64,000 bases of DNA from Blastomussa wellsi (taxonomy: Eukaryota; Cnidaria; Anthozoa; Scleractinia; Plerogyridae), in NCBI GenBank assembly GCA_947652115.1, contig OX393561.1, forward strand, positions 45,952,189 through 46,016,188. The letters run 5' to 3'. Positions 50,281-63,200 of the stretch are shown in pieces. The translations under genes were made by a program, and so were the position numbers. The notes beneath the pieces were generated by a model. That model was not told the DNA's origin and made no database searches. It saw only the letters and a program-made list of their open reading frames with translations. Every line of letters starts with the position of its first letter. The first letter of the stretch is position 1.

Positions 50281-50913
50281 ATGAATATTAAGTTCACTTA
50301 TTGGTGGTGTCAAGATCTTGAACAGAGTCAGATCACGCGTGAACTACGACTAGCACGTGGTACAGGCGTAGATTGGGACAGCTTTTGTCGAGAAGTTTGT
50401 GAAATTACAATGTTCGACAATAGTGAAAAAATAGGCGGGGAAGGAAAGATTGTCCAGATTGACGAAAGCAAATTTGGCAAGCGAAAATATCATCGAGGAC
50501 ATCACGTCGAAGGACAATGGGTATTTGGAGGGATCGAGCAGGACAGCAGAAAATGTTTTATGATGGCAGTGGACAAAAGAGACGAAGCAACTTTGTTGCC
50601 GCTGATAGAAAGGTGGATTGAACCAGGAACAGTCATAATATCCGACTGTTGGAAAGCGTACCGCAATCTTGAAAAGCATGGGTATACACCCAGAACAGTG
50701 AATCACTCGAAGGAATTTGTAAACGAACAGGGAGACAGTACGAATAAAATAGAAGGTCATTGGAGACAAGCGAAGGTGAAGCTACCCCCATTCGGTGTGA
50801 GAAAGCAACACTTCTCCTCTTACTTAGCCGAGTTCATGTGGAGATACAAGAACAGGGAAGACGATTTATTTGAAATCTTCCTAAGAGATGTGAAGAAATT
50901 ATATAGTGTGTAA
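50281..50913 (+). CDS. Merlin (ISXO2-like DDE) transposase, N-terminally short
   Basis: 210 aa. DDE residues fit Asp61 (VQIDESKFGKRKYHRG), Asp122 (VIISDCWKAYRN) and Glu158 (STNKIEGHWRQAK). Before them is the helix-turn-helix-like block DLEQSQITRELRLARGTGVD plus FCREVC. Family members are usually ~50-80 residues longer at the N-terminus. Here the frame runs directly out of the 63-bp tandem repeat, which may have replaced the missing part; an upstream exon is the alternative. The core looks intact, so recent activity is possible. Confidence 0.85.
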   Translation: MNIKFTYWWCQDLEQSQITRELRLARGTGVDWDSFCREVCEITMFDNSEKIGGEGKIVQIDESKFGKRKYHRGHHVEGQWVFGGIEQDSRKCFMMAVDKRDEATLLPLIERWIEPGTVIISDCWKAYRNLEKHGYTPRTVNHSKEFVNEQGDSTNKIEGHWRQAKVKLPPFGVRKQHFSSYLAEFMWRYKNREDDLFEIFLRDVKKLYSV

Positions 50914-51559
50914 TTTAAACAAATTTCGTTCCTTTTCTTGTGGTATTGGAACAGTGTTGTAGTTATAAGAACTGGATATGCGATGCGCGCATTAGTTCTA
51001 CTTTTAAATGAAACCGATCGAGATTACGCGATGTAAGTTTACAAATTTCGTATCTTTTCTTGTGGCGCGCATTAGTTCTTGCTTAGAATAAAACTGATAG
51101 AGATTACGCGGTGTAAATTTTGTTGTTAACGCTTTTAGCTTTTTTCGTGGATGAGTGGTTTAATGAATCACCTGTACATACTATAACAGCTGTTCTGATT
51201 CTTCTATGGAGGCACATAAATAGTGAAAGATGCATGCAAGTTAGTTCTGGTTTTGAATAAAATATAAAGAGATTATTCTAAAAACGTGTTGAAAGATCTT
51301 TAAAAATTTGAAGAGTGCAGGAGTAGCTCTATGATCGCTCTATGAGATAACTGTGGGAATGCGGGAGCGCGGGAGTAACTCTTCAACACTGTGATGAAAA
51401 CCATATGCAAATAAGATGACTGCGGGACTGCGGGAGCGCGGGAGCAACTCTTAAACAGTTTGGCGAAAAACGTATGCAAATTAGATGACTACGGGACTGC
51501 GGGAGCAAGTTTTTAAGCTCTAGGTTTTAGGAGCGGGGTATTCTAGAATCTAGCCTAAT

Positions 51560-51679
51560 AATTCTAACATGTCACCGAGGCTTGGGGGAATAAAACAAAA
51601 GATTTTGCATCGAGGCTTATGGATGAATAAATAATTTCTTTTGTTTTATTCCCCTAAGCCTCGGCGCCATGTTAGAATT
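51560..51679. mobile_element. Foldback nested in Merlin right end
   Basis: AATTCTAACATG...CCGAGGCTTGGGGGAATAAAA mirrors TTTTATTCCCCTAAGCCTCGG...CATGTTAGAATT (about 40-bp arms, loop ~35 nt). Confidence 0.7.
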
Positions 51680-51713
51680 TTAATATATCGGAATTGGTCT
51701 ATTACTACTACTA

Positions 51714-52046
51714 CTACAGCTGGCCATTTTCTAGGAAATTAAATGCAATTGCCCGGATGTAACGAATTTTTTTGCGCGGGAAACAGAATAGTTCCAGCCA
51801 CATATCGGTAGTCCGGTAGTGAGTCCTATTTGGTGTGGCGAAGGACTTTTTGCCGTCTAAAGCAAGCACCTCACTATCCCGCCTCGCACAAGTCGTAACG
51901 AGTTGTTGAAGTTCACCCGTTAGAGCTTTGTTTAAGGAAAGATAATCGCCAACGCTTAGATTGCAAATCGTTGGACTTCCACCTTCACTGGACTTAATGA
52001 TGTCCTCCGGTAAACTTCCTTTAGACGGCAGGAATGGTAAACCCAC
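51714..52046 (-). other. Open frame of unknown status
   Basis: 110 codons on the minus strand (SLPEDIIKSSEGGSPTICN, YRTTDMWLELFCFPRKKI). Amino-acid use looks protein-like, but no family, splice partner or promoter was recognised. It begins 14 bp past the Merlin end. Confidence 0.2.
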
Positions 52047-52664
52047 AGATCAGCTACCGCGCGGTGTCAAAACTCAAACCGATGCCTGTACTCAGCGAGC
52101 TGGGGCCTGGGTAAAACTGGCCAAAAATAACGGGTGGGGTGGTGGGGAGGGGGAAGGGCTAACGCCCGACGAAGGGCGACGAATTTGGCATGAGAACATT
52201 ATGATGGGTAAAATTTCATGCAAAGAATGGCCAATAGTCCCCGACGGTTACTTTGAAAAACAAACGAAATGGATCGAAATCTCATACATTTCCTCTATTG
52301 CCTCAAGCCAGTTTTTGCTAAATCAAGACAGATTATTAATGTTATTATTATCATTATTATTACTATTATTATTAATGTTGCTATTATGGATTTATGGATT
52401 TTTTTCGCTCCCTTCTTGACCCGATTTTTAGGCATAATTAACATGCCTAACAAATCTTCATCGATAAAACGTGAGAACGACCTCATTAATTCTTTGACCT
52501 GGTTTTCATTATACCAGTTGTATTTTAGCGCGCGCTCATGTGACGCCATGCGTCGTGTGCATTCACGAAACACAAAATTAGAACTTCTCTGCCGGATTTC
52601 ACGGGTGTATATCTAACTTTCGTATCATATTGTGCCTGTCCTTGGTTTAAGCACATGTTTTAAA

Positions 52665-52800
52665 GTTAAGCCCCCGAGCCTCAGCCCCTGAGGGCGTAGC
52701 ACTTAACCCCCCGAGCCTAAGCCCCTCAGGGCGTAGCACTTTATCCCCGAGCCTCAGCCCCTGAGGGCGTAGCACTTAACCCCACGAGCCTCAAAAGGAA
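52665..52800. repeat. ~38-bp tandem repeat
   Basis: Three to four copies of CCCCGAGCCTCAGCCCCTGA plus GGGCGTAGCACTTAA. A single related unit occurs at 46750-46800. Small changes (CTCAGGG/CTGAGGG) separate units. Confidence 0.88.
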
Positions 52801-53428
52801 CAAATAATACAAAAGAGGAACAAATAATTTGATGTAGAAATGTGAACCACACCCCATGTAGAGGGAAAGACAGAAATATTTAGTGACCCACTCAACTTAT
52901 ATTTCAGCTGAGAATTAATAAAATTTTGCTATAAAAGGAAGAGAAAGGTTATCTGGTTGATCATTTCTCTTGCAAAGGCCAGCTAATTGCAAAGTGAAGT
53001 GATGACTCATGAATGAGTGATGTTAAACCCGCCTTTATCTTTTGCGCTCACCACCTCCCTTAACATAAGGCTCACGTATACTAATTGTCAACATAATATT
53101 CTTTTTCTTTAAAGAAGTGAGGAAAATGTGAAAATTACCGCAAAACCCATTGAGCGGCGGACGGAATGTGACATAAAAATGTGACCACGCCTTGTAAATT
53201 GCTGGGAGCTTGGGGTGAGGGGTGACAGTTGCAAGATGGCGGACGTTCGATCTACAGGTGGTTACACTTTGTAATCGAAATTTTGTGCGAAGTGTGAGAT
53301 CATTTCTTTATAGAGGTACCAGCTTTCCTCAGGAATAACACCTTATTTCTATAAAGAAGACTTCTCAGAAAGCGTGTTAATCTGGTCTCGTAAACAAGCT
53401 TCTAAGAAAGGCGAAAGGGGGTATTAAG

Positions 53429-54257
53429 ATGAGTGCTCCCAAACTTCCTTTAAAAGATCTTGTGAGTTATTTAGCCGAGGAAGGGAAGGATTACTGTATA
53501 ACTCATGGCATTGTTTTGGGAGCGAAGGATTGTTGCCTCAGAGTCGAACACGCACCCTTCACTCTTCTTCCTTCCCCATTTCCAAAGCGTTTATTCACCC
53601 AAGCGAAACAGGTGCAGAAAGACTTCAATCTCTTAGTTCACAAAGTTAGTCAGGACCATGAATTCCTCAAGGAAGCTCTTCAGAGGTAAGGGTTTTTAAA
53701 AAAAGCAGTTTAGTTAAGCTTTTAAAACCACCAACGCCTCTGATGCCTTTTTGGGTTTTATACGCATTGTTTTTTGGTCTGAGTCGATCTCTTGCAGTTT
53801 TCTCCTAGCTTGGTCTCTTTTGTTTTGATAGATGGCCATACATGCATGGAATGAATATTTGGCACAGGAAAATACCAGATTGTATCAAGTGTAAACTTGG
53901 ACCATCAGACCCATATTACACAAGCAAATAATTTGCTTTTAGCTGTAATTAATTTAAGTCATTTAGTTCTCAAGAAAGAGATAGTTTTAATTTCATACAT
54001 ATCAATACTCATTACTTAATTTTTCTTGGACAAGTTTGTCAAAGGGGGAAGGTGCAGTGACGTTAACACCATGTTAATCACCAATCAGTGAAACAAGCCA
54101 GACCACAACACCCAGAACCTTGTTCCCAGCTCTCTGTGAGAAGTGCTTGGGTTCTTTAATGTCCCCTGCATACTGTAACACTGAAGATGTTTTTTGTCCT
54201 TATCCAAGAAGACTAGAGCATCTAACCATTTTCAGACGTCATTGCAAAGGCAGCACA

Positions 54258-54289
<32 letters not shown>

Positions 54290-57200
54290 TGTTCAGGTGT
54301 TTGGTCTGGGACTTGAACAGTCTGGCCCAATACCAACTGAGCTAACCAGTCTACAAATGGCACACAATGAACTGTAATGGCGGAAAAGTGTGGGGGGCGC
54401 AGCTCAACCCTAGATACACTCGTTATCTTAGAAACTCATGCTTTAAAGTTTGATTTTACCAATAGAGTGTTTTCACATGACATCATGGCTGCCATATCGG
54501 TGTCCCAAAACAAAGATACTGTGTCCCAAAGCAATCATCCGGAAATTGAACTCTATTGTTATGAAAATATCATCTTTTGTTTCGCTTGTCACGTGTGTGA
54601 AAATAGCCTATATGACCTAATCGAATTTGCTCGTCAAACACAATAATTTGAACTTTCACAAACAAAATTGAGCAATTGAATGCAATCAAACATTAATTTT
54701 GATTGAGTTCAGTTAATTAGAATCAGTTTGATTAGGGTATTGAAGATGAATGTTACACTTAGATTGTGTTTGATTGAGTTCATTTGGGTGTGATTTGTTG
54801 AAAATTGATCAACCCAGTAATTGAACTCTCCCAAACAATTTTTTGGTTGATTATCAAGCTAATCAAACCAATCATAAGCCACTGAGATAGACTGCATTTT
54901 ATTAAGTTCAATATTAACCAAACAGTTATTCATGTCAGGAAAATGAAAGGGGTAGCTGGTGTGCTAATAACTTGTCTTTGTCTCTGTCTTTTTAGCACCA
55001 TAGAAGTAGATATGTTTACTGCTAAAATATTTGAAATTTATGAAAAGACAAGACAGGAAGGACTCTCGCAGGTGACATTTAATTATTATACTTGTACAGT
55101 TCTACAATTTTGTGATAGCTTCAATTTTGAGTGCAACCTTTTACCAGTCACTCCATATCATGAAGGGGGGTGAATAGGGGTATGCGAAACCACCAATCCG
55201 TCACTATTTTTGTCTAAATCCGCATCCACGTTTTTTATGGCAATTTTTCGAGAGGTTTCGTTTCATTGCTTCTTTTTGCAGCAGTTCTAATGTAAAGCGG
55301 TGGTTTAGGTCAAACAGAAAATGGACAAAACAATTATAACACTGAGACTGAAGATATGCCAAGGCCACAATCCGAACTTCATGGCATGCAGAGTACGGAA
55401 TCTGAGCTAAAATTATCAGCTAATTCGTGATCCGCTGCATTTTCGAAATCCATGAATTTGCTTATTAATTGTTCGCTGAAATCCGCAATCCTTGTGCTTT
55501 TTAAGGCTGAATCTGTTGATCCACAAACCTTTTCACTCCCCTTGTCATGGGATTTACTTGTTAACCAAGTCAATTCCAAGTCTGAATCAAATGTGTGAGC
55601 AATGTTATACCTGAAATATTTTGTTATCAATGTAGTTATTTAAGAGACAACCATTCTTTAGTCAGCATTTAATATTAATCCAGTATTCAAGGGCAAGTTT
55701 AGCCAAGGTAATAATTAGGAAGTAGATGGCAATTTTGACTGGCAGCTGGCTACTTTTGACAATGGTTCGTATTATAAAACAAGCAAAACAACAGATTGCG
55801 AATGTCAAACTTGAAAGTTTAGGCTAAATTTTTCAAGATACCTTATCTGTGACAAATAGTACCTTCTTCGATGTCAGGGAAGGCTGGAATCCTGCTTTTT
55901 TCAATTATTCAAACGACAAGTTATAATTGTTAGGAAATCTCCTAACTGATAGGAAATCTCTTTTTGCAGGAAATCTCGCTGGGGATTTTTCGGTCAGACT
56001 ATATGCTGGATGGTGACAGTTCAGAAGATCTTGCAATTAAGCAAGTTGAAATCAACACAATTGCGTCTTCATTTGGTGGATTAAGTACACACATGAGAGG
56101 ACTTCACAAGTATAGTTATCTTTAAATTTTACAGTACAGTTAAGTTAAATTAAGAAATGATGAAACATTTTTAATTAATCTTTTCAATTTCCCAGCTTTA
56201 TATTGGATCTCCAGAATGGACCTGATGGCCCTGACCCAAGTAACAAAGAAAAGGTACCTTTTGCCAATTTTTTTGTAAATTGTCAAGTCGGTTGGTTGGT
56301 CCTTCTGTCCATCTGTGAGTAGGTCCTGTCAGTTGGTCAGCCTCTCGGTTGGTCAGTCTGTTGGGTGGTCGTCAGTTGGTCAGGCAGTCAGTCAGTCAGT
56401 CAGTCAGTCAATCAATCAATATTTTTTTTAAAATTGTCCCTGATATCTAACTGAGGGCAGAACCCTCTACTAATGGAGGAAACGTACATGTAAGTAAACC
56501 AAACCTAAATATAATCTAGTGAGAGATGACAATGAGCATAGCATCATAGAAGGGTAATATGTGCAAAGGAAAGCATTTCTATACATATACTGTCTGCACG
56601 CATTACGTGCCTATAATGCAAGCATCATAGACACAGTGCATGCAGAGGACTGGGTACTTTTGCCTGCTGCATTCTTTGGACATCTCTTTGTTTCTTTTTC
56701 CAGCTTCCAGAGAATCCATCAGCTTTAGGTATAGCAACAGGTCTGGTGGATGCTTGGAAACTTTATGGAAATGAAAGGTTAGGAGCAAAGCTGATTTACT
56801 CCAAATTTAAAGTTATTAACTCTTTGAGCTCCAATATGCACGTAAAACATTGATTTGTATCAGGCATTAAAAAAATCATGAGTTCCAACTTGCCCTTCAG
56901 ACAAGCTGCTTTCAAATTTGGCTTGCCCTGGGCCAGAATTCCATTCACCCTCACAACCATGCAGTAAAATCCATCATTCTCAAAAACTTTAAATTAATTC
57001 AAAATGATCCTGACACTGGTAGAATCTTTTTGCAACCTCCATTATTCATTCAAACGCGACAAAAACACAGGTAACTTTTTAGTCAGAAGTGCATTCCAAA
57101 TAAGTGATCAACCTGGAACTTTCAAATGCGCTCACGCACGATGCAAAACATGCCCTTTCATTCACAATGTTGACAAAATATCGGGACCCAAGCGATCTAT

Positions 57201-60200
57201 CAAGATCACTGATCATTTCACCTGTACCTCAGCTGATGTAATTTACCGCATAACTTGCACTCTTTGCAAAAAGTCAAAACAGGGAGACGACTAGGTGACC
57301 CATTCCGAGAACACCTTCTGGACGTAGAGAAAGACGACAAAACTGCATCAAAACCGGTCGCGAGACACTTCAATCTCCCAAATCTTTCTAAGCAACATAT
57401 GGCAGTCTGCGGCCTTTCCCTTCACCAAGGAAGCATGGAAAGCCGCAAAACTCTAGAACAAAAATTTATTTTTCAAATCGGCACTCTTAAGGTCATTCCC
57501 CTGAAATAGAACTGACAAAAGCACGCATTTCCAGTCGACCTTGATTCAACTTGTTACTAGCATGCAGTGATCTCAAGGCCACAATATATGTTCAATAAGT
57601 TCACGTTTCCGTCGATTGTTTATTTTTCTGCAATGGGAATTTGTTTATATTCCTGTTATAGGAAGAAAGTGATTGCTAGTCTCAAAAAAAGGGTAAAAAA
57701 ATATAGGTCACTATACTCGTTTACGAGAAAACGACGATTTATCTCCTTCACGAGCAAAACCGTAAATAAAACGCCGCAGTTTTCTTTAGGTGCGCGCGCT
57801 GATGACGCAATAAATCGTGCGCAGTAAGGATGCGCAATGCAATACAGGGGAATGACCTTAATCCTCACGGTATCAACGAACGCTTTTCATTCAACTAATT
57901 TATTCCATTGTTTTCACGTTACCAGGCACCAACCAATAGCGAAGCTCCATCTTCCTGTATATAAACCACACACGACCCACAATTCCTTGATTCGCTCTAA
58001 TGAAGGGCTAACGCTTGAAACGTCAGCTCTCGAATCTCATTATGGTGGCCAATTCACATTATCCATTATTGTGGCCAATTCACAAGTTTCTTTAGAAACT
58101 TACCCCCTCTAATTATAAAACATGTAAAGTCTTCTCTATTATTAAGATTTAATTAACTATGTTTAAAAGAGTAAACAAAACATTGTTATTGTAATTGTTA
58201 TATTGTTGTTGTTGTTGCTATTTAATTTCTTTTTATAACTTAGTTTGCGGATGACTTGTTTGGACCCTTGCCCATTGAGCAAGTGAGATGGAAATGTTAC
58301 TTGCCCATCACTTGTGCCCTGTGTGTAGTGTTGTAGTAATTATTTTCTCTTTTGAACCCAAATTAGTGCAGTAGTGTTGATGATAACATCTGGAGGAGAA
58401 CGAAACAGATTCGATCAGAGATGGGCCCAACACCTCATGCGAGAAGTGTAAGTAGCTTGGCAGCTCTGTTCATGTAGTAGACTTATGTTTGTGTCGTTTC
58501 TGTGTTCTTTTCTCTTTGTGCTGCTATCTCTTCCACTTTACTTTTCTGTCCCATCACAATTGTGGATGCCAGGAGCACCGTTTTAACAAAACTTTTAGTT
58601 TGGTTTCCTCCCAGGGGGTGTACTCACATTATACATTATGGGGGAGGGTCCAATGGAGCTTCATATTGCAAACCCCAAAAAAATACACAATCCTGAAATT
58701 TTAGACCCCAAAAAATACCTGGTATCAAAATTTCCTAAAATACCTTAAATACCTCAATACGGATTTATTCAATGAAACAGACTCTTCAAATGCATGGTTT
58801 CGCAGGTTGCTGAAAATTTGAATGAATATTTTTCTGATCCACCAATTGCAAGATGTGACCAAAAAAGTACATGCATTTTTAAGACCTAAAAAGTATGTGA
58901 CAGATCTATTGACCCAAAAAATACAGAGCATGTAAATTTTCATCCCAAAATGTATGCCAGACCCCCCTGTCATGTATACTGCGAGTGCCATCTCCCCCTG
59001 GGGGTTTCCTAGGAGAACTAAACTTTCAGAATTCTTTAGTGTCACACAATTTCATGAGTTTAATTTTCTCTTTTACATGTATACTTAATAAATTAATAAA
59101 ATATTATGCTCTTCTTGAAACTTGTTTTACTGTACTTTTGTTTCTTTCAGCCATCCTTCTGCACGTATGATAAGGAAAACCTTTGGTGAAATAGCAGGGA
59201 CAGCACACTTGAACGATGATAAAACACTAGTAGTGTAAGGACCAGACCTTAACCACCTTCACTGTCAGAGCCGCTTGTCCCTCTTTGCCCTCTGGGCCTA
59301 CATACAAGGAACAGGTGGCTCAAGGAACACTTGATTTGATTGACATGAATCTAACAAAGAGATTCCAATCAAATCATCCATTTTAACTATCTCACGATAA
59401 AAGATTTCAATACCGGTACGCTGTTGTGAGTGGACTGCCTTTGTCAGATTGTAGCCAATCAAGTCATGAATCTCCAGAGCCACTTGTTCCTTTGTGAACA
59501 GGCCCAGTCGGCTAAGAGAGAAAAGTGATTCTGGGGTTGAGAATGTTACAATAACAACTACAGTGTACTGATAAGTACCGGTAATTTATTTGCTAGCAGT
59601 CTTATTGAGAGACCCAAATTATTGAATGACCGATGTGCTTAATTATTTCTCTTTCCATTTATTTTCAGAGATGGGAATGAAGTTGCCGTGGTTTACTACA
59701 GATGTGGCTATGATCCAGCTCAATATGCATCAGATGCTGTATGTTCAATAAATGTACTACTGACATTATCATGCTTTGAACAGCTTTTATATTTTACCAC
59801 TTCATTTAGCTACATGTGTGAGTGTTTGTCCAAGTGCATTGTTGAGTTATATTTGTATGGTACATGGGAATTTTTAAGAATATGAGAGAAGAGCATAGAG
59901 AAGTGCAAGGCGCAGCTGAGTGCTTCTCGCACTTCTCAAGAGTTAATAAAAATTCACAAGTGCTTAATAGCGGAGCTCCAGCAGCCCTAAGGGCTGCAAA
60001 GTGGAGCCCCATAACCATAGGAGAAGGACAATCGTGCATGCACAGAAATAGGAAAACCATGTATTCAAGTTTTAATGGTTGACATGGCCAGTGGGCACAT
60101 GCCCCCTGTGGCGACGACGACAATGACGACGATGATGTCGCACATCTTTGGTATTGGACAACCATGTTATGGTCAATTGACAGCTGTCAAATCGAGGTTT

Positions 60201-63200
60201 CTGCTGACCAGTGTCACATGACCAGATCATGGGCTCAGATTTAACACTCATCGAGGTAATGTGTTTTTTAAGTTGACCGCTGACCAGGCATTGGGTTTTT
60301 TCATTGATCGCGGGCTCAGGTCTGATTTTATTTCTTCTGGCAGCATTTTTTAATTTTTTATGGTCATTTTCAGCAGAAATTATGCAATTGGAGTTGACAT
60401 TTTTAATTACCCTTATTTATTTCAGAGAAATTATGAAGAACCAGCAAAAATATGGAACTCCGCTTTAGGCTTGGCGAAATCTATATATTACATAACTCAA
60501 CAGTGCTTGCATGAGTGCAAATTCTTCATATCATAACAAACATAAGCAGAGTACATCATAACTCGATAAAGCATGTGCATGATGTAAGCAACATGCTTTA
60601 TGGAGCTATGATGAACTTGAACTGACCAAGCATTATTCCTAGCATGCACAATTCCTTAAGCATTTATAATACAAAATACTTTACTTGATGGAATATTTTA
60701 TGAACCTAGGCTACTAGGTTTTGAGAAAGTTGCATGGAAAAATAAATGGAATGTTTTTTTTCTTAGGGCAATAAAAGAATCATTATTTGATTTTTTTGCT
60801 AGATTCTTCAACATCATGGATGACTAAGGCTTGATATCCATTCAATATTATTTATTATTTTCTGACTCAGGATTGGGACTTGAGGCTAATGCTGGAAAGA
60901 TCAAAAGCTGTCAAGTGTCCGTCAGCTTCATTTCATCTTGCCGGGACAAAGAAAGTTCAGCAAGTCCTAGCCTCACCTGGAAAACTGGATAGGTGTGTTA
61001 GCTGAAATGTGGTGATTTCCTATCTTAGAAAAAATGCCTGAGTGTTAATTTTTGCCTGATCTTCTGATTAGGATGTTTTTATAACTTGTCTATTTTACAG
61101 TAGGCAGAGAAGGAGTTGGTTGAGTTGTTTTCCTATTGTGGTTTCCTTGTGGTAGGTTTATTTCAGATGAGGAGGTGCTCAACAGATTGCGCAGTACTTT
61201 CACTGGACTTTACACACTGGATGAGGTTGGAAAAATTTCATCAAACTTCCTAATCATGGCTCAGTACTTGAGGAAGTATGACGTGCAGAAAGTACACCCA
61301 TTGCCTGCTAATATCATGTTCAGTCCCAATTCATTTAGTCCTAGCTACCCTGGGGGTGGGGGGGGGGGGGGGGGGAGGTGGCTGACCCTATTTAAGGATA
61401 GGCTAGGAGGATGGTAGGATAGGATAACTTTATTTATACACGGTAAACTCATCAGTCAAAACTACAACAGCCTAATTATATACAGAATTATCTTAAAATA
61501 TACAATAGGTAAAACTACATGAACACACAAAAGTGAACGAATTTGATACCATATTTAAAGACCGAACCCGAAAAATGACACCCTTTTCAAGAAAAAACAA
61601 AAACTAAAAAAGGTGTAAACGGGTCAACGTTCCGTAATGTTTTCAGTTTAACAGACCGTCTCTTATTGGTTTAGCATGTTTTGGTGCACTGCAAATTGCA
61701 TAATAGCCAAATAATACAATTTAGTTGCCCTATCAAAGGATTACACCATGAAGAACGCCAAAAGAAGTAAAAATTATTTAAAAATTATTTAAGGAACGAG
61801 AACCTCGAAAAACCATACCCTATCCCACGGCACATACCTATATAGCCCGTATATGGGAGTACCCCCCCCTCCGGGCCTAGCTAGTAGCTAGCCCTAGACA
61901 AGTGTTCATACAGACTGATAGTAAGTTTGTTATGTGACTTTGCAGGGTCCTGAGGGAGACAAAACAGTGCAGATGGCCTTAGCTGATCCTGATAGATTTG
62001 TCCTCAAGCCACAACTGGAAGGAGGAGGTGAGTCAGGCTCTAACATTGGGTCCAATCTATTTAATATAGTATATTGAAGTGTAGAATGATCCGTGGGATT
62101 TGATTTGATTAATAGAATTGTTGTTTAAAACGTTATTAAAAATCCAATATATAGCTGTGTTTTGTACAGTGTTAGTACAAATTTAATCCAACCAGAACCC
62201 AACTGGAAGCTGTCCTTGGCTTCTGATCGGATAATGACTGCACAAAGAATGACAGAATCACATTTCCTGTAACAACAGGATATAATAGAAAAAATAGCAA
62301 ACTTCCAGTACGTCAATACGTCCATGTTTATTTCCGTTTTCCTTTCCAGGAAATAACATTTATGGAGAAGACATTGTAAAGACTTTGACAGACATAGTTG
62401 ATGTAAAAGAACGATCCAAATTTATTTTAATGGACAAAATTCAGCCACCAATAAACCAGAACTACATCGTGCGTGCAGAACTGGCTAAACCTGTTTTAGC
62501 AGATGTTCTTAGCGAGCTTGGTTGTTTTGGAATACTTATAAGGTTAGTGGCATTTCCAGCATCGTGCCGCACGGAATGGAGGGCCTGTGAAGAAATAAGT
62601 GTTTTTTACATGAACAACCCTGTCTCAAATAATAATGTAAGCCTGCCAGCCATGTTTTGCGTTATGCAATTTCGTGCCCCAGAGCCCGCTGTTCTTTTTG
62701 TCAGCATTACAGTAAGAACACGGACTTGCGGTCGTTCTGCGCAGACTCTGATTGGCTGAGAATCAAAATCAGTACCATGCGCACGCTCCAAAAATAGAGT
62801 CTGGTCACTTGTCTGGCCAGAGTTCAGACTTGATGAGGACGGAAAATAGGCTGTGACTTGCGAATCTCAAACGGGTCCTAAAGGCTACGTTCTCGTGTGC
62901 CAGTAGCCACCTAAGGCTGAATGCGCAATAAACCATGCACAATGGGATGCCTTTTGTCCTGAAACTACACCACAAATTTTGATAGAAATGTGTTGGTGAG
63001 AAATACGTAGGTGCATGTGCTGGTTTTTACATGTGACAGTATATTTGCTGTTACGATGTTTCTGAACTGCTAATGATGTTAACAGTGCGATTTTGTTGTT
63101 GTTTTGTTAGTCGTGGTGATGAGGTGTTGGTGAACAGGGAAGTTGGACATCTCATGCGCACAAAAAGCACAGCACATCAGGACGGAGGGGTTTCTTCAGG

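Larger units (their letters stand above)
49895..51700. mobile_element. Merlin-type DNA transposon
   Basis: The outer ends mirror each other (AGACCAATTCCGATATATTA and TAATATATCGGAATTGGTCT). Similarity continues inwards through AGAATACCCCG/CGGGGTATTCT and CTTGCTCCCGCAGTCCCG/CGGGACTGCGGGAGCAAG, so the inverted repeats are ~100 bp or more. The element is 1.8 kb and encodes an ISXO2/IS1595-type transposase, the mark of the Merlin superfamily. Both subterminal regions carry CCCGCAG-rich tandem repeats, and a foldback (51560-51679) sits in the right end. No 8-9 bp target duplication was seen. Confidence 0.85.
56937..58112 (+). mobile_element. Penelope-like copy C, plus orientation
   Basis: Runs from CCATTCACCCTCACAACC through the ORF end to the terminus TTTCTTTAGAAACTTACCCC, matching copies A and B on the opposite strand. 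The ORF holds [18 protein letters not shown] and, in another frame, [20 protein letters not shown]; bases for the LYIGE part are lost near 57280. A TIR element is nested at 57491-57857. Located in GSS intron 5, same strand as GSS. Confidence 0.85.

Noticed and set aside
59806..60165. 119-codon minus-strand open frame in GSS intron 8
   Set aside because: No recognisable domain or splice signals. Part of it comes from a GAC/GAT simple repeat.
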